DNA of 64,000 nucleotides, taken from contig JBMNJO010000015.1 of the NCBI GenBank assembly GCA_050951725.1, positions 17,468 through 81,467 on the forward strand, written 5' to 3'. Positions 26,864 to 36,488 of the stretch are shown piece after piece. A program made the translations under genes and the position numbers. Source of the stretch: DTU052 sp050951725. Lineage in GTDB: Bacteria; Bacillota; Syntrophomonadia; Syntrophomonadales; DTU052. The notes below the pieces were generated by a model. The model was not told the DNA's origin and made no database searches. It saw nothing but the letters and a program-made list of their open reading frames with translations. The stretch's first letter is position 1. Every line of letters starts with the position of its first letter.

Positions 26864-26890
26864 TTATCGGCGTTTATGTTAAACAGCCTC
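26864..26890 (-). promoter_or_regulatory. Candidate sigma-D (sigma-28) promoter of hag
   Basis: The minus strand has GCCGATAA (26864-26871), an exact match to the sigma-28 -10 element. The position 15 bases further upstream reads GAGG rather than TAAA, so the -35 is poor. Confidence 0.45.
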
Positions 26891-26955
26891 CCGCAATCGC
26901 CTTCATTTGAGATCTTGCTATATAATGTCCCTATTCCCAATAACCCAATCCCTAA

Positions 26956-28479
26956 CTACCCCTGATTACTGAAGAACTGCTGGGTCAGCCACATGCTCTG
27001 CGCATTCATCTGGTTGATAGCCTGTTCCATGGCTGTAAACTGGCGGTAGTAGCGCTCTTCAAGATTAGCCAATCTTTGTTCTGCTGCCGAGATGCTCTTG
27101 TCTACGCGTCTGATATCCTCCCCCAGGACGCTGTCATCATAGAGAGCGCCTGCTGATCCCGCTTTGGCGGTTATCTCGGACATGGCGTTGTTTACAGCGT
27201 CATACAGTTTGACAGCTACCCCTGATTTTTTGGAATCCTCGTTGCTGACCGTGAAGAGGTTCATGACCCCTTCCGGGTCGTTGGTCAATGCTTCGCGGAG
27301 CTTGGTTTCGTCTATTTCCAGCTTGCCGTTCTCGTACCAGTTCTTGGTCGTGATCCCGATCGAACTCAGGCTGGTGTAATCTCCGGTTAACCCATCGACT
27401 CGCGACATGGTAACCGACCTGATCTGGTTGTAGGCATTGCTTAACAGCTGGTCGGCCTTGAGCATTCCGCTGCGGGCCTTTTCTTCCCATTTTTCGATTT
27501 GGCTGTCCGACATCTCTTTTTTCTGCTCATCGGTCAGCGGCAGGTAATCCCGGTATCGTTCCTCCTTAAGCTTTCCGGCAATGCTGTCGATAGTGGAGTT
27601 GTAGGTCTCCACGAAGGCTTTGATCTTTGCCATGACCGCATCCACATCCTGGTTTACGCTCACCTTTACCGTCTGGCCGGAAGCTTCCTTGAGGTTCAGG
27701 GTGATGCCATTGACGGTGAACTGGTTGCTGGAGAACTTGAGTCCGGTGGCATCGTTGAAGTCAATCACGGCATCCGTTCCGCGGTGGGCGTTGGCTTCGT
27801 CGGCACCGACATTGACGTTGAGTTTCAGATGGTCCGTGAGGAAGTTCTGCTCATCGGCTTTGACGTGGATCTCGGCCTGTTCCCCGGTGCCGCTGGTCAT
27901 GAGGAAAAATCGTTCCAGGTTCGAGTCATAGCTGGCCTTGATCCCCAGACCGGCACTATTTATTTCACTTGCCACCTGGTATATGTTGTGGGTGTCCGCA
28001 TTGAAGGTGAAGGTCTTTTCTTTGACCTCTCCGTTAACATTTCCCTGCAGGGTGAAGGTGATGTCACCTGTCAGACCGAACTGTTCTCCCATGGTTTTGA
28101 TTACCCGGCCATTTTCACCTTCGGTATAGCTGGCAGCCAATGCTTCGGTGCTGGACTTGGTCACCCCGGTGGCCAGGCTATGTACTTTCACGGTGTAATC
28201 GCCGGCCAATGCCGTATTCCCGGCGGTGGCCGTCAGGACATCGTTATTTGAACTGGAGGCACTTTTGGACATATAGGTTCCCTGCAGTCTCATATCAAAG
28301 GCGGAGTTTCTGAGGGTCAGGAGTTTGGTGTTGATGGTGCGGTAATCCTCCCTCCGCCATTCGAGCACCTGCTTTTGTTGATAACTCTTGTCCACCTGCA
28401 TGCGGTGCGCCCGCATCAGCTCGCTGACCATCTGGTCTATGTCCATACCGCTGGCCAGTCCGCTCAGCCGCAATACCAT
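26956..28479 (-). CDS. fliD: Flagellar hook-associated protein 2 (filament cap) FliD
   Basis: 507 residues. The N-terminal signature MVLRLSGLASGMDIDQMV and helical ends enclose a central beta-rich domain. FliD caps the growing filament and folds incoming flagellin outside the cell. Its ATG follows the csrA stop directly, so it belongs to the fliW-csrA-fliD unit. In B. subtilis fliD follows hag, whereas here it precedes hag. Confidence 0.96.
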   Translation of the reverse strand: MVLRLSGLASGMDIDQMVSELMRAHRMQVDKSYQQKQVLEWRREDYRTINTKLLTLRNSAFDMRLQGTYMSKSASSSNNDVLTATAGNTALAGDYTVKVHSLATGVTKSSTEALAASYTEGENGRVIKTMGEQFGLTGDITFTLQGNVNGEVKEKTFTFNADTHNIYQVASEINSAGLGIKASYDSNLERFFLMTSGTGEQAEIHVKADEQNFLTDHLKLNVNVGADEANAHRGTDAVIDFNDATGLKFSSNQFTVNGITLNLKEASGQTVKVSVNQDVDAVMAKIKAFVETYNSTIDSIAGKLKEERYRDYLPLTDEQKKEMSDSQIEKWEEKARSGMLKADQLLSNAYNQIRSVTMSRVDGLTGDYTSLSSIGITTKNWYENGKLEIDETKLREALTNDPEGVMNLFTVSNEDSKKSGVAVKLYDAVNNAMSEITAKAGSAGALYDDSVLGEDIRRVDKSISAAEQRLANLEERYYRQFTAMEQAINQMNAQSMWLTQQFFSNQG

Positions 28480-28713
28480 CTACTTCCCCTCCCCTTTTAC
28501 CTGTTTCACAATATCTGCTATTCCCTTCGGGTTCAGCATCGCCTGCCGGTTCTCTTCCCGGACGGCGTTGTAGATCTCTTCCCTGAGTACAGCCAGCTGC
28601 CGGGGAGCCTCGATCCCCAGCTTAACCTTGTCGCCCTGTATCTCTACGATGGTAATCTTTATATCCTCACCGATCAGAATCGCTTCATCCAGTTTCCTGG
28701 TCAGGATTAACAT
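28480..28713 (-). CDS. csrA: Carbon storage regulator CsrA
   Basis: 77 residues. MLILTRKLDEAILIGEDI and the RNA-contact region GIEAPRQLAVLREEIY show the intact Arg-containing GxxAPR motif. CsrA dimers bind GGA motifs in mRNA leaders. Here the hag leader is the obvious target. The gene lies one base after fliW and abuts fliD. The C-terminal tail is longer than in enterics, as is usual in Firmicutes. Confidence 0.97.
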   Translation of the reverse strand: MLILTRKLDEAILIGEDIKITIVEIQGDKVKLGIEAPRQLAVLREEIYNAVREENRQAMLNPKGIADIVKQVKGEGK

Positions 28714-28714
28714 A

Positions 28715-29179
28715 TTACAACCCCTGTCCTTGTGCGGAAATGGCCTTCTGCTGCCGGGGGAAAATCGGGTGTTTGGTCTGGTAACGTGTGTTACCTGCTA
28801 CATGCTGCAGCCCCTTTCTGGTCGCCGGGTTGACGATGATGGGTGCCAGCAGGTTGGCGGTGGCTTCCCTGAAGTCCCGGGGAATCGTCAAGACTGCGAA
28901 TATGGCCAGTTCCTGTTCTTTGTTCTCTATTCCCAGGATTTCCAGGCTTTCTGCGGATAATTCCAGTTCATAGTCAGGAAAGAAGACAAAAGGCACCGCC
29001 AGGACCAGGCAGAGGTCGGGATTTGTCAGCGCGTGCATGTAGTAGAAAGGACCGTCCCCGTCAATCGGGAATATGGTGTATTCCCGGTCATTCTCAAAGC
29101 CGGGGATACCTCCCGGGAAGTTGATCACCCTGGTTTCATCTATTTCGATCTCACCTAACTGGCTGCTCTTGATTTTCAT
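28715..29179 (-). CDS. fliW: Flagellar assembly factor FliW
   Basis: 154 residues. The signature INFPGGIPGFENDREYTIFP matches FliW. It binds flagellin and, when flagellin is secreted, is freed to sequester CsrA, coupling hag translation to export. GGAGG overlaps the true stop region of the upstream DUF6470 gene five bases before ATG 29179, indicating tight coupling. Confidence 0.95.
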   Translation of the reverse strand: MKIKSSQLGEIEIDETRVINFPGGIPGFENDREYTIFPIDGDGPFYYMHALTNPDLCLVLAVPFVFFPDYELELSAESLEILGIENKEQELAIFAVLTIPRDFREATANLLAPIIVNPATRKGLQHVAGNTRYQTKHPIFPRQQKAISAQGQGL

Positions 29180-29188
29180 GAGTTCCTC

Positions 29189-29745
29189 CTACGCACTTAC
29201 ATCCAGCCTCCGGCCGATGTACTCAATATCAATTGAGGGTTTTATCCTCCAGTTGACTCCTACCTGACCCCAATCCAACTGGCCGAGGACCTGTCCCTTA
29301 GCGGGCTTACGGTTACATTCCCTGGTTTTACCGCAATCTGCAGGTCTTCAACGATAACATCGATCACCGGCCGGTGTTTGGGGACCGCGGCTACGTCAAA
29401 TTCATCCTGGTCTTGTGTGTTCATTAAGGCGATATCCGCTATGTCAATACCCTTTTCTATCGAGGCCAGCAGGTCGCCTTCGCCGGCGATTTGTGCTATC
29501 CCTTCGAATCCCAGTCTCTGGGATAATGCGGCCATGTGCCGCGAGAAATCCAATGGGTATCTTCGCCCCACATCAGCAAAACACTGGGTCTGATCGATCT
29601 CTACCCGGGGCTGTTTCTGGTCTATCTTGATCTGCGAAGGGGCAATCTCTAAATCTAACTGAGGATGGTGGATTTCCATGTTATAGGATGGCTGCTTGAT
29701 GTCCAGGCCTATCTGTCCGAACTGCTGGTTTATCCTGAGGTCCAT
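29189..29745 (-). pseudogene. DUF6470 (YviE-like) flagellar-cluster gene with one frameshift
   Basis: The open frame from ATG 29745 gives 161 residues (MDLRINQQFGQIGLDIKQP...) and stops at 29260. From the run of two A at 29307-29308 (minus strand) another frame continues naturally as KPAKGQVLGQLDWGQVGVNW, then IKPSIDIEYIGRRLDVSA, stopping at TAG 29189-29191, which runs straight into the fliW ribosome binding site. One missing A restores a protein of about 185 residues, normal for YviE. It lies between flgL and fliW as in Bacillus. Function unknown. Confidence 0.75.
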
Positions 29746-29779
29746 CTTCCCACCCTCTATCCAGTCAAATCAACCACGG

Positions 29780-30664
29780 CTAGCGCAGGAAATCCACCAG
29801 GCTGGGCATTATGATCCTGGCCCCCGCCGCCAGCGAAGCGCGGTATACGTTCTCCTGTATTTTAAGCTGCATAATGACTTCGGCCATGTCGGCATCCTGG
29901 TTCTTGGACAGGAGTTCCTCATAGTTGATGCGGGTGCTTTCCAGACGGTTCTCCTGCAGGTCCAGCCGGTTAACCTTGGCCCCGATGATGGCTCGCTCCT
30001 GGTTTACTCCATCCAGCTTGTCCTGTATCAACCCCAGGTCCTGATTCATCCCCGCCTCATCACCATTTTCCAGGTCAGTGGCAATCTTGCCCAACAGCTG
30101 GTATATGCCGGGATTGGCAGCGTCCTCATTGAAAAACAGCTCGCCGATGGTGGAGTTAATGGGTACCGTGGTTCCAGCCCCGATCTCCAGGTTCATCGTC
30201 TGGTCATTGGCGGTCCAGGTCCCGTTTTGCAGAGGGGCCTGGGTTACGTTGGTGCCGGCAAATATGTGCTTGCTGCCGTAGGTGGTGTTGGCGATCACAC
30301 CAATCTGCTCCTGAAGCTGCCGCAGCTCGGCGGCAATCGCCTCCCGGGCTGATTCGGAACTGGTGCCGTTGATGCCCTCGATGGTGAGCTCATTGGCCCG
30401 GTGCAGTATATCGGTGACATTGGCCAGGGCACTGTCGGTGGTGTTCATGAAGTTCCTGGCTTCGGAGATCTTGTTGAGATACTCCTCGGCCTCGCCGATA
30501 GTGCTGGTATAGCGCAGGGTGTTCACCACCCCGGTTGGGTCATCTGAAGGCTTGTTGATGCGCTTGGTGGTCGAGAGCCAGGTCTGGACCTGGTCCAGAC
30601 GGCGCAGGTTCTGGTTCAGGTTGTACTTCGTGTTATAGGCCATCATGAAGTTGGTAACCCTCAT
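29780..30664 (-). CDS. flgL: Flagellar hook-associated protein 3 FlgL
   Basis: 294 residues. Flagellin-like helical termini (MRVTNFMMAYNTKYNLNQN, and LKIQENVYRASLAAGARI near the end) and a KRINKPSDDPTGVV motif identify the hook-filament junction protein FlgL. It lies 13 bp after flgK. Confidence 0.95.
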   Translation of the reverse strand: MRVTNFMMAYNTKYNLNQNLRRLDQVQTWLSTTKRINKPSDDPTGVVNTLRYTSTIGEAEEYLNKISEARNFMNTTDSALANVTDILHRANELTIEGINGTSSESAREAIAAELRQLQEQIGVIANTTYGSKHIFAGTNVTQAPLQNGTWTANDQTMNLEIGAGTTVPINSTIGELFFNEDAANPGIYQLLGKIATDLENGDEAGMNQDLGLIQDKLDGVNQERAIIGAKVNRLDLQENRLESTRINYEELLSKNQDADMAEVIMQLKIQENVYRASLAAGARIIMPSLVDFLR

Positions 30665-30677
30665 TGCTCGGCCCTCC

Positions 30678-32231
30678 CTATCTTCCGGTTATTCCCATGC
30701 GATTGATAATAACGTCAATCGCCTCATCAATGGCGGTTATGTAGCGCGCAGCGGCGTTGTAGGCGTGCTGGAACTTGATCATGTTGGTCATCTCCTCATC
30801 CAGAGAGACCCCGGCGGTTGCCTGGCGGCGGAGTTCCAGCTGGTTTAGCAGGGTATCCTGGTTCTCCACCATCCGGGTGGCCTCCTGGGCCAGAACCCCA
30901 ATCGAGGAAACCTGGGAACGCCAGTAATCATCAAACGTCACTGGCCCCAGGGTGCCGGAAAGGCTCTGCTTGAGCTGAGCCAGCTTCAGGGCATTGCCGC
31001 CATCTCCAAAGTTAATCGCGGTGCCCGAGTCATCCCGGGTACGGCTGCTGGCCGCGGCGATGTTTTTAACGTCCGCTATTATCCGGTCATCGACCCTGAT
31101 CTGTTTCGCCCACTCCACATTGGGATCATTTATATCGATTCCATCCTGGTTAAAGAAATCTATCCCATCAGGGTTCTCCCCGCCCGTGTTATTCAGGCTG
31201 TACCCCTGGCGGTGAATCGCGTTGGTGTCAATCACTATGGCTTTGGCCAGTTGATTAAGGGTCTTCATCAGGCGAGGGACCAGATTGCGATCCTGACCCA
31301 GTTTGGAATTCTCCGCACAGCCGCGGGCCTCCAGGAGACCCAGGAGTTCTCCTGAGGTAATAGATACTTCTATATCATCACTGCTGGCTGGTCGCCCGGT
31401 TATCACCGAGCCCGGGTGAGAATCCGGGTCCAAATCCCATACCACCTTGTACATGCCTTTGTTGTCGGTGTTGAGCCCCAGACTTACGGTGCGCACTCCC
31501 ATCACCAGGGGTGCTCCCCCCACCAGGATGGAGGCCATGCCGTTGGACTCGACGGTTATCTGGGCATCAACCAGGCGGGATATCTGGTCCAGCAGCAGGT
31601 CCCTCCGGTCGATCAGGTCATTGGGGGTCTGGCCGGAAAGGGTTATGGCCTTGATCTGCTGGTTTACATCGGCTATCTGCTGGGCGATGGAGTTGATCTC
31701 CTCCACCTTGGTCTTTACCTGGCTGTTAAGGTCCAGGCGCAGGTTGCTCAGCTGGTTGTACATGTGGTGAAAGGTGTCGGCGACCGCCATCCCGCGTTGC
31801 TTGACTACCTCCCGCACCGACTCGTTCTCCGGCGATTCCACCAGGGCCTGCCAGGACTCCCACAGGTCATCGAGCACTCCGCGCAGGCCCTGGTCCGAAG
31901 GTTCGTTCAGGATAACCTCCACCGTATCCAGGGCGGTCTGCAGCGACTCCCAGTACCCTGAGGCCTGGCTCTCATCGCGTATCTGCATATCTATGAACTC
32001 ATCGCGCAACCTCCGGATCTCGCCTACCATGACCCCGGTCCCGAACTGACCCGGCTGTACGTTGTTCATGCTCAGCGCCGCAAAAGGAGCCGTGGTCTGG
32101 ATTGCCGCCACCTGACGGGTGTAGCCCGGGGTGTTGGCGTTGGCGATGTTGTGGCCGGTTACATCCAGTGTTGCCTGCTGGGTGAGTATCGACCGGCGAC
32201 CCATTTCTATGCCCATGAAGGTTGAACGCAT
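30678..32231 (-). CDS. flgK: Flagellar hook-associated protein 1 FlgK
   Basis: 517 residues. The rod/hook-family N-terminus (ATLDVTGHNIANANTPGYTRQ, in part) and C-terminal EEMTNMIKFQHAYNAAARYI with IDVIINRMG are diagnostic. FlgK forms the first junction layer on the hook. Second last of the flgM-flgN-flgK-flgL series. Confidence 0.97.
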   Translation of the reverse strand: MRSTFMGIEMGRRSILTQQATLDVTGHNIANANTPGYTRQVAAIQTTAPFAALSMNNVQPGQFGTGVMVGEIRRLRDEFIDMQIRDESQASGYWESLQTALDTVEVILNEPSDQGLRGVLDDLWESWQALVESPENESVREVVKQRGMAVADTFHHMYNQLSNLRLDLNSQVKTKVEEINSIAQQIADVNQQIKAITLSGQTPNDLIDRRDLLLDQISRLVDAQITVESNGMASILVGGAPLVMGVRTVSLGLNTDNKGMYKVVWDLDPDSHPGSVITGRPASSDDIEVSITSGELLGLLEARGCAENSKLGQDRNLVPRLMKTLNQLAKAIVIDTNAIHRQGYSLNNTGGENPDGIDFFNQDGIDINDPNVEWAKQIRVDDRIIADVKNIAAASSRTRDDSGTAINFGDGGNALKLAQLKQSLSGTLGPVTFDDYWRSQVSSIGVLAQEATRMVENQDTLLNQLELRRQATAGVSLDEEMTNMIKFQHAYNAAARYITAIDEAIDVIINRMGITGR

Positions 32232-32255
32232 GGTATTACTCCTTAATCAATCAGT

Positions 32256-32756
32256 TTAGACCCTCTTGTCCAGTACACTGCGGGAGGGGCTTTCTTTGAC
32301 GGATCCGCCGGCTGAGTAGGTGGTCTCCCGCTGCCGTGTCAAAAGGGCCTCTATGCTTTCCACATAGGTAAGGGACTGTTCCAGGAGAACAGTGTTATTC
32401 CGGTTCAGATCTTTTAAACGCTCCAGATTGGCGGCCAGGGTGTCGATGCTATCTGACAGTCTGGCGGTATCTGCCGTCCCGGATTCTTTCAGCCGGGTTA
32501 CCAGGGAGGATGCTGTCAGATCCTCTGTCTCAATTCCCACTGACCGAGCCAGGGCCCTGCTCTCCTCTTCCCGCCCGGCTTCCGCCTTTTCCAGGGCGTG
32601 CAGCAGATGGTTCTCCCGGCGCATGATCCCGGTCAGCTCATCTATCTCTCCCAGGATTACCGCCTGTTTCTTTTGCTGGGCCAGATCGATCAGGTCGGTT
32701 ATTACCTGGTTTTCCGCCAAAATGGACTCTGTTAACCTGCTGACATCGTATCGCAT
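32256..32756 (-). CDS. flgN: FlgN-type flagellar export chaperone
   Basis: 166 residues, helical, with repeated acidic heptads and a conserved NRNNTVLLEQSLTYVES segment (about 118-135) typical of FlgN, the chaperone of FlgK and FlgL. It lies between flgM and flgK as in B. subtilis (YvyG). Confidence 0.88.
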   Translation of the reverse strand: MRYDVSRLTESILAENQVITDLIDLAQQKKQAVILGEIDELTGIMRRENHLLHALEKAEAGREEESRALARSVGIETEDLTASSLVTRLKESGTADTARLSDSIDTLAANLERLKDLNRNNTVLLEQSLTYVESIEALLTRQRETTYSAGGSVKESPSRSVLDKRV

Positions 32757-32771
32757 TACAATCTCCCCGGC

Positions 32772-33068
32772 TTATACCAGTTTATCTACTAGAGCGCGGT
32801 GGATCATCTGTTCCGCCACCTGGTCGGGACTGACCTCGTAGGTCCCCGTGGTAATTGCCTGCTTTAGCTCCTCCACTTTGTCCGGGCGAATATCCTCCGC
32901 CTGCCTGGCGGCCTGAATCGCCTTCTGCATCAGCTTGCCCTCACCCGAGATCGTCACGCCATCCGCTTTGGCTCCATTAACCCCTGACGGAGATTTCTGG
33001 TGGGGAATTTTCAGTGATTTGCCGTAGATTTTTAACAGGTTCTGTACCTGGCTGTTGGAAATCTTCAT
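32772..33068 (-). CDS. flgM: Negative regulator of flagellin synthesis FlgM (anti-sigma-D)
   Basis: 98 residues. It has a short basic N-terminus and a C-terminal FlgM segment (about 60-98, RPDKVEELKQAITTGTYEV, then VAEQMIHRALVDKLV). It binds sigma-D until the hook is complete, then is exported or inactivated. First gene of the flgMNKL block. A sigma-D-like promoter may lie 145 bp upstream. Confidence 0.93.
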   Translation of the reverse strand: MKISNSQVQNLLKIYGKSLKIPHQKSPSGVNGAKADGVTISGEGKLMQKAIQAARQAEDIRPDKVEELKQAITTGTYEVSPDQVAEQMIHRALVDKLV

Positions 33069-33211
33069 TTATTAAACCACCCTATTCTGGTGTGAATTCC
33101 TGCCTGTGTTTGCTTATATAGAAAACCCGCCATTGTTGCGTAGAGCAAAACAGAGGGTTGGTGCCGAAACCCGGGTTTCAGGAAGACCCGCTCTTTTCTG
33201 CCTCATTGTAT

Positions 33212-33238
33212 TCATCGCCCAAGAGCAAGAAAAGATTA
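33212..33238 (-). promoter_or_regulatory. Weak candidate sigma-D promoter of flgM
   Basis: TAAT (33235-33238, minus strand), a spacer of exactly 15 bases, then GGCGATGA (33212-33219). This matches the sigma-28 spacing but only five or six of the -10 positions. Confidence 0.3.
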
Positions 33239-33311
33239 ATCGCCCCTCGGCCCCGATGGAGCCGATTATTACCTGAAATCACCGTTATCCTTTAAAAATC
33301 GCAGCTATACG

Positions 33312-33755
33312 TTATTTGCCGCTCTTTTTGTTTCCCCTTTTGTCCAATATATGTATCTTTTCCCGGTCCCGGGTGGACTCGGGGGCTTCCGGCCGGGGAG
33401 AATTTCTTGACAGGGACTGCTTCAGCTCACGTTCCAACTCCTCACGACAGCTGCGGCAGTACCTGCCCTCAGGTATAGACATGCCACAGCGCTCGCACTC
33501 CAAGGTCACACTGGCCTGCAGGCCTCGCGATATCAACCGGCCATCCCGCAGAAAGCCCAGGATTTTATGCTCATCAACTCCGGTGGCCTCGGCGGTTTCA
33601 GTTATGGTGGCACCGGAGTGCTCCCGAACATAGCTCCTGACAATTTTGAACTCCTCTTCCTCCTTGTCCAGGCACCGGGGACAGACGTTCCTTCCCAGGT
33701 AGGCAAATATCCGTCCACACTGGGGACAATTGCGCAGTTCAGCCACCCGTTCCAA
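33312..33755 (-). CDS. YvyF-like flagellar operon protein with zinc motifs
   Basis: 147 residues. The N-terminal zinc knuckle NCPQCGRIFAYLGRNVCPRC is followed by a winged-helix-like middle (AEATGVDEHKILGFLRDGRL) and a second knuckle (CERCGMSIPEGRYCRSC). The family (TIGR03826/YvyF) lies between comFC and flgM in Bacillus, as here. Its role is poorly known. The layout suggests a DNA- or RNA-binding regulator, which is inference. Confidence 0.88.
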   Translation of the reverse strand: MERVAELRNCPQCGRIFAYLGRNVCPRCLDKEEEEFKIVRSYVREHSGATITETAEATGVDEHKILGFLRDGRLISRGLQASVTLECERCGMSIPEGRYCRSCREELERELKQSLSRNSPRPEAPESTRDREKIHILDKRGNKKSGK

Positions 33756-33898
33756 GCCTCCTTCCGATTATGGTCAGCAAACAGATCCATTGGGTCCCTA
33801 TATACCGTCATGCACCCCTGGCGGCAGTTCAGACGAGTTCTCCTTCAAGGGAGGACACGAGTACGACTCCGGGTTTTTACACCGAGATATCTTAGCAT

Positions 33899-34618
33899 CT
33901 ACAAACCTTTTCCGGACGCCCAGGCGATGACACTGACCCGCTTCGCTCCCGCATCGAGCAGGGTGCGGGTGCACTCCCGGGCGGTTGAACCGGTTGTGTA
34001 CACGTCATCAACCAGCAGCACGCTCTTTCCCCTGACCCGCTCCGGTTTTTCTACGGCAAAGGCATGCATGAGGTTCTTCTCCCGCATCTCCCGGGATAGC
34101 TCTCTCTGCGGTGCAGAGTCTTTGACCCTGACCAGCACCCGGGGTTCAAATCGGACCCTGAGACACCGGGCAATACGTTTGGCCAGCAGTTCAGACTGGT
34201 TAAACCCGCGCCGGATCAGGCCCTCCGGACTCATGGGAACTGGGACTACAATGTCCAAAGGCCAATACTCCCGGGTGTCACGAACCACCTGGGACATCAT
34301 CCTGGCCATGCTCCAGGCCAGGTGTTTCTTTTCCATGAATTTATACTGCTTAATAAGCTGGCGGTAACAGCCCTCATAGGGTCCTACGGCCCGGGCAATA
34401 AAAAATGGAGGGTCCCCCTCCTGACAATCCCTGCATAGATGCTCATCGTTGGTGAGGAACTTGCCGCATCGTCGGCATATATTTAGTTTGGTTACCAAAT
34501 CATTTAGCTCATCATCGCAGTCATCGCACCAGGGACTGCGGCTCCAGAAGAATCCCGGACGTCGGCAAAGGCAGCAGGCGTTGCGGGGGAACAGGATATC
34601 AAGGATAATATCAAACAT
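33899..34618 (-). CDS. comFC: Competence protein ComFC, phosphoribosyltransferase family
   Basis: 239 residues. The N-terminal double zinc ribbon (CCLCRRPGFFW, CDDC, CRRCGKFL, CRDC) precedes a phosphoribosyltransferase fold with the PRPP loop VLLVDDVYTTGSTARECT. ComFC takes part in DNA uptake and recombination in competent bacteria with ComFA. It lies eight bases after comFA. Confidence 0.93.
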   Translation of the reverse strand: MFDIILDILFPRNACCLCRRPGFFWSRSPWCDDCDDELNDLVTKLNICRRCGKFLTNDEHLCRDCQEGDPPFFIARAVGPYEGCYRQLIKQYKFMEKKHLAWSMARMMSQVVRDTREYWPLDIVVPVPMSPEGLIRRGFNQSELLAKRIARCLRVRFEPRVLVRVKDSAPQRELSREMREKNLMHAFAVEKPERVRGKSVLLVDDVYTTGSTARECTRTLLDAGAKRVSVIAWASGKGL

Positions 34619-34625
34619 TTAAGTT

Positions 34626-36488
34626 TTACCTCTGAACTCGGTGGTATTTTTTCCTGGCATTATCGAGGAATCCTCGCTTTTGGGCCTCTTCATTGAGCAG
34701 CTTGATCTTGCGGACCGCACCCTCCATCTCCCGGGTGATGCGGGAACCGACAAACCAGACCTTGCCTCCGGGGTACGAATCTGACCAACCGACCCGCCCT
34801 GCCAACTGTAAAAGGTAACCCTCATCGAAGATTTCGTTCTCACTCCATAATACCACCATATTAGAGTTCGGTGCCAGGTCCCCCCGACCGGTTAAGCCGG
34901 TGGTAACCAGAATATTAGCCTCACCGCGAAAATATGAATTTGTTTTCTTCTCCCGCTCGGAATCATGGGAACCGGTATAAATTACCGGCTTTTCTTTGAG
35001 CCCCTGGACACGTAAGATCTCCAGCCGCGAGGCCAGCAGCTCACCCATCTTCTGTGAATAGTAGCCGTTAGGGACTACCACCAGGACCTGTGCCTGGTCT
35101 TCCTCAATACTCTCCCTGATAAGCTGCATAACCCTCTCCGGGATCTTGTTTTCTGCAACCAGGTCCTTCTCCAGAATGACCTGGGGGATAACCAGGGGAT
35201 GACCATGCTGCCTTATGGGAATCTGGACCACCTTTATTTCTCCACGCTGGGCGCGGGCATAAATCTCGTAAGCCGGTGTGGGCGTCATGTAGATCAATTT
35301 CCCCTGAGCTTTCTTGGCCCGGCGCAGGGCATTTATGAGGATGGGATTGGCCCGGTAGGGGAAGGCGTCACTCTCGTCCAGGATCACCAAGTCGAAGTTA
35401 TGATAGTATTTGAGCGCCTGGTGGGTGGAAGCCAGGACAATATCGCTGGTTTTGGGGTTAGAGCGGGGCTTGCCGTAGCGAATCTCCACACTCACACCCG
35501 GGAAGGCCCTATCCAACCTAAAGAAGAGGTCATCCAGGACATCACGGCGCGGTACCCCGAACAGAACCCGTCCACCCCGTTTCAGGACCTCCCGTACCGC
35601 TCCAAAAACCGTCTCCGGGCGCCCTGCTCCGCAGGCCTCCCAGACCAGACACTCACTGACACTGTCTTTGCGCACAAAACGGGCCAACGCCTCGAATGCC
35701 TCATATTGGGCCTGACTGAAGGAAATATCCAGATTCAGCCGAATGCTGGAGACAAAGTTCTCCTCCGGCCTGATCCGGGCCGGTGCGGCATAAAGCGCTT
35801 CGCAGGGCTTGGATTCGCCCAGCATCAGGCATTCCTGACAGTAGTAGCACTCCTTCTGGCCTTCGTTACAGAACACCTTTACCACCCGGTATTGCTGGCC
35901 ACAGCGGTTGCAGGCCATAGCACCATTGGCCATCCACTTGACACTGGGGACCCGCACCACCTGGCCTTTCAGGGTCAAGAGGTGCAGAATCATTTCCAGA
36001 TCATCTATATCCAACCCCCGCTCCTGCAGGAGGCGCTGTATCTCCCTCAGAAAAAGTATCTTGCCCTGGAGGATGAATTCGACGATGTCTTCGTATTGGT
36101 GCAGGGTGAAGTAGTCTATGCTTACCCCGCTGTGGTTATCGAAAATAACCGGTTCATGCGCTATGTAATCATCTCCGTATCTGGCCAGTTCCTTTTTCAC
36201 CAGTTTGAACTTGTTATATAAAATCGATTTGGGATAGTTCTTCGAGTCTTTTAGGAAAGGTATGTACAGTGACCGGTAAGGTTTGCCGTTACGTTCCTGC
36301 TGGTTGGAAAAGACGGTCAGCAGGTACTCGCTCAGGGCCAGGGGCAACGGCGGCGAAATGAAGGCCATGCCCTCATAGCCCTCAGTGTTTTGCAGGTAGG
36401 AGAGGTCAACCTGAGGATTGGCAGAAATACCAAGTCGGTATCTGCTTGGGCTCCAGGCCATATAAAGGACATACCGTCGACAAGGCAT
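34626..36488 (-). CDS. comFA: ComFA-like DEAD-type DNA translocase with degenerate motifs
   Basis: 620 residues. There is a long N-terminal region, a four-Cys zinc module (CNRC...CYYC, about 193-217) and two RecA-like domains. ComFA drives DNA import in competence. The helicase motifs are altered. Motif I is CGAGRPE (286-292) where family members have CGAGKTE. Motif II is DESD (371-374). Motif III reads MTPTP rather than SATP. Motif VI is QLAGRVGW (561-568) instead of a second Arg. Loss of the Walker lysine and arginine finger predicts weak or absent ATPase activity. The reading frame is otherwise open and full length. Confidence 0.9.
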   Translation of the reverse strand: MPCRRYVLYMAWSPSRYRLGISANPQVDLSYLQNTEGYEGMAFISPPLPLALSEYLLTVFSNQQERNGKPYRSLYIPFLKDSKNYPKSILYNKFKLVKKELARYGDDYIAHEPVIFDNHSGVSIDYFTLHQYEDIVEFILQGKILFLREIQRLLQERGLDIDDLEMILHLLTLKGQVVRVPSVKWMANGAMACNRCGQQYRVVKVFCNEGQKECYYCQECLMLGESKPCEALYAAPARIRPEENFVSSIRLNLDISFSQAQYEAFEALARFVRKDSVSECLVWEACGAGRPETVFGAVREVLKRGGRVLFGVPRRDVLDDLFFRLDRAFPGVSVEIRYGKPRSNPKTSDIVLASTHQALKYYHNFDLVILDESDAFPYRANPILINALRRAKKAQGKLIYMTPTPAYEIYARAQRGEIKVVQIPIRQHGHPLVIPQVILEKDLVAENKIPERVMQLIRESIEEDQAQVLVVVPNGYYSQKMGELLASRLEILRVQGLKEKPVIYTGSHDSEREKKTNSYFRGEANILVTTGLTGRGDLAPNSNMVVLWSENEIFDEGYLLQLAGRVGWSDSYPGGKVWFVGSRITREMEGAVRKIKLLNEEAQKRGFLDNARKKYHRVQR

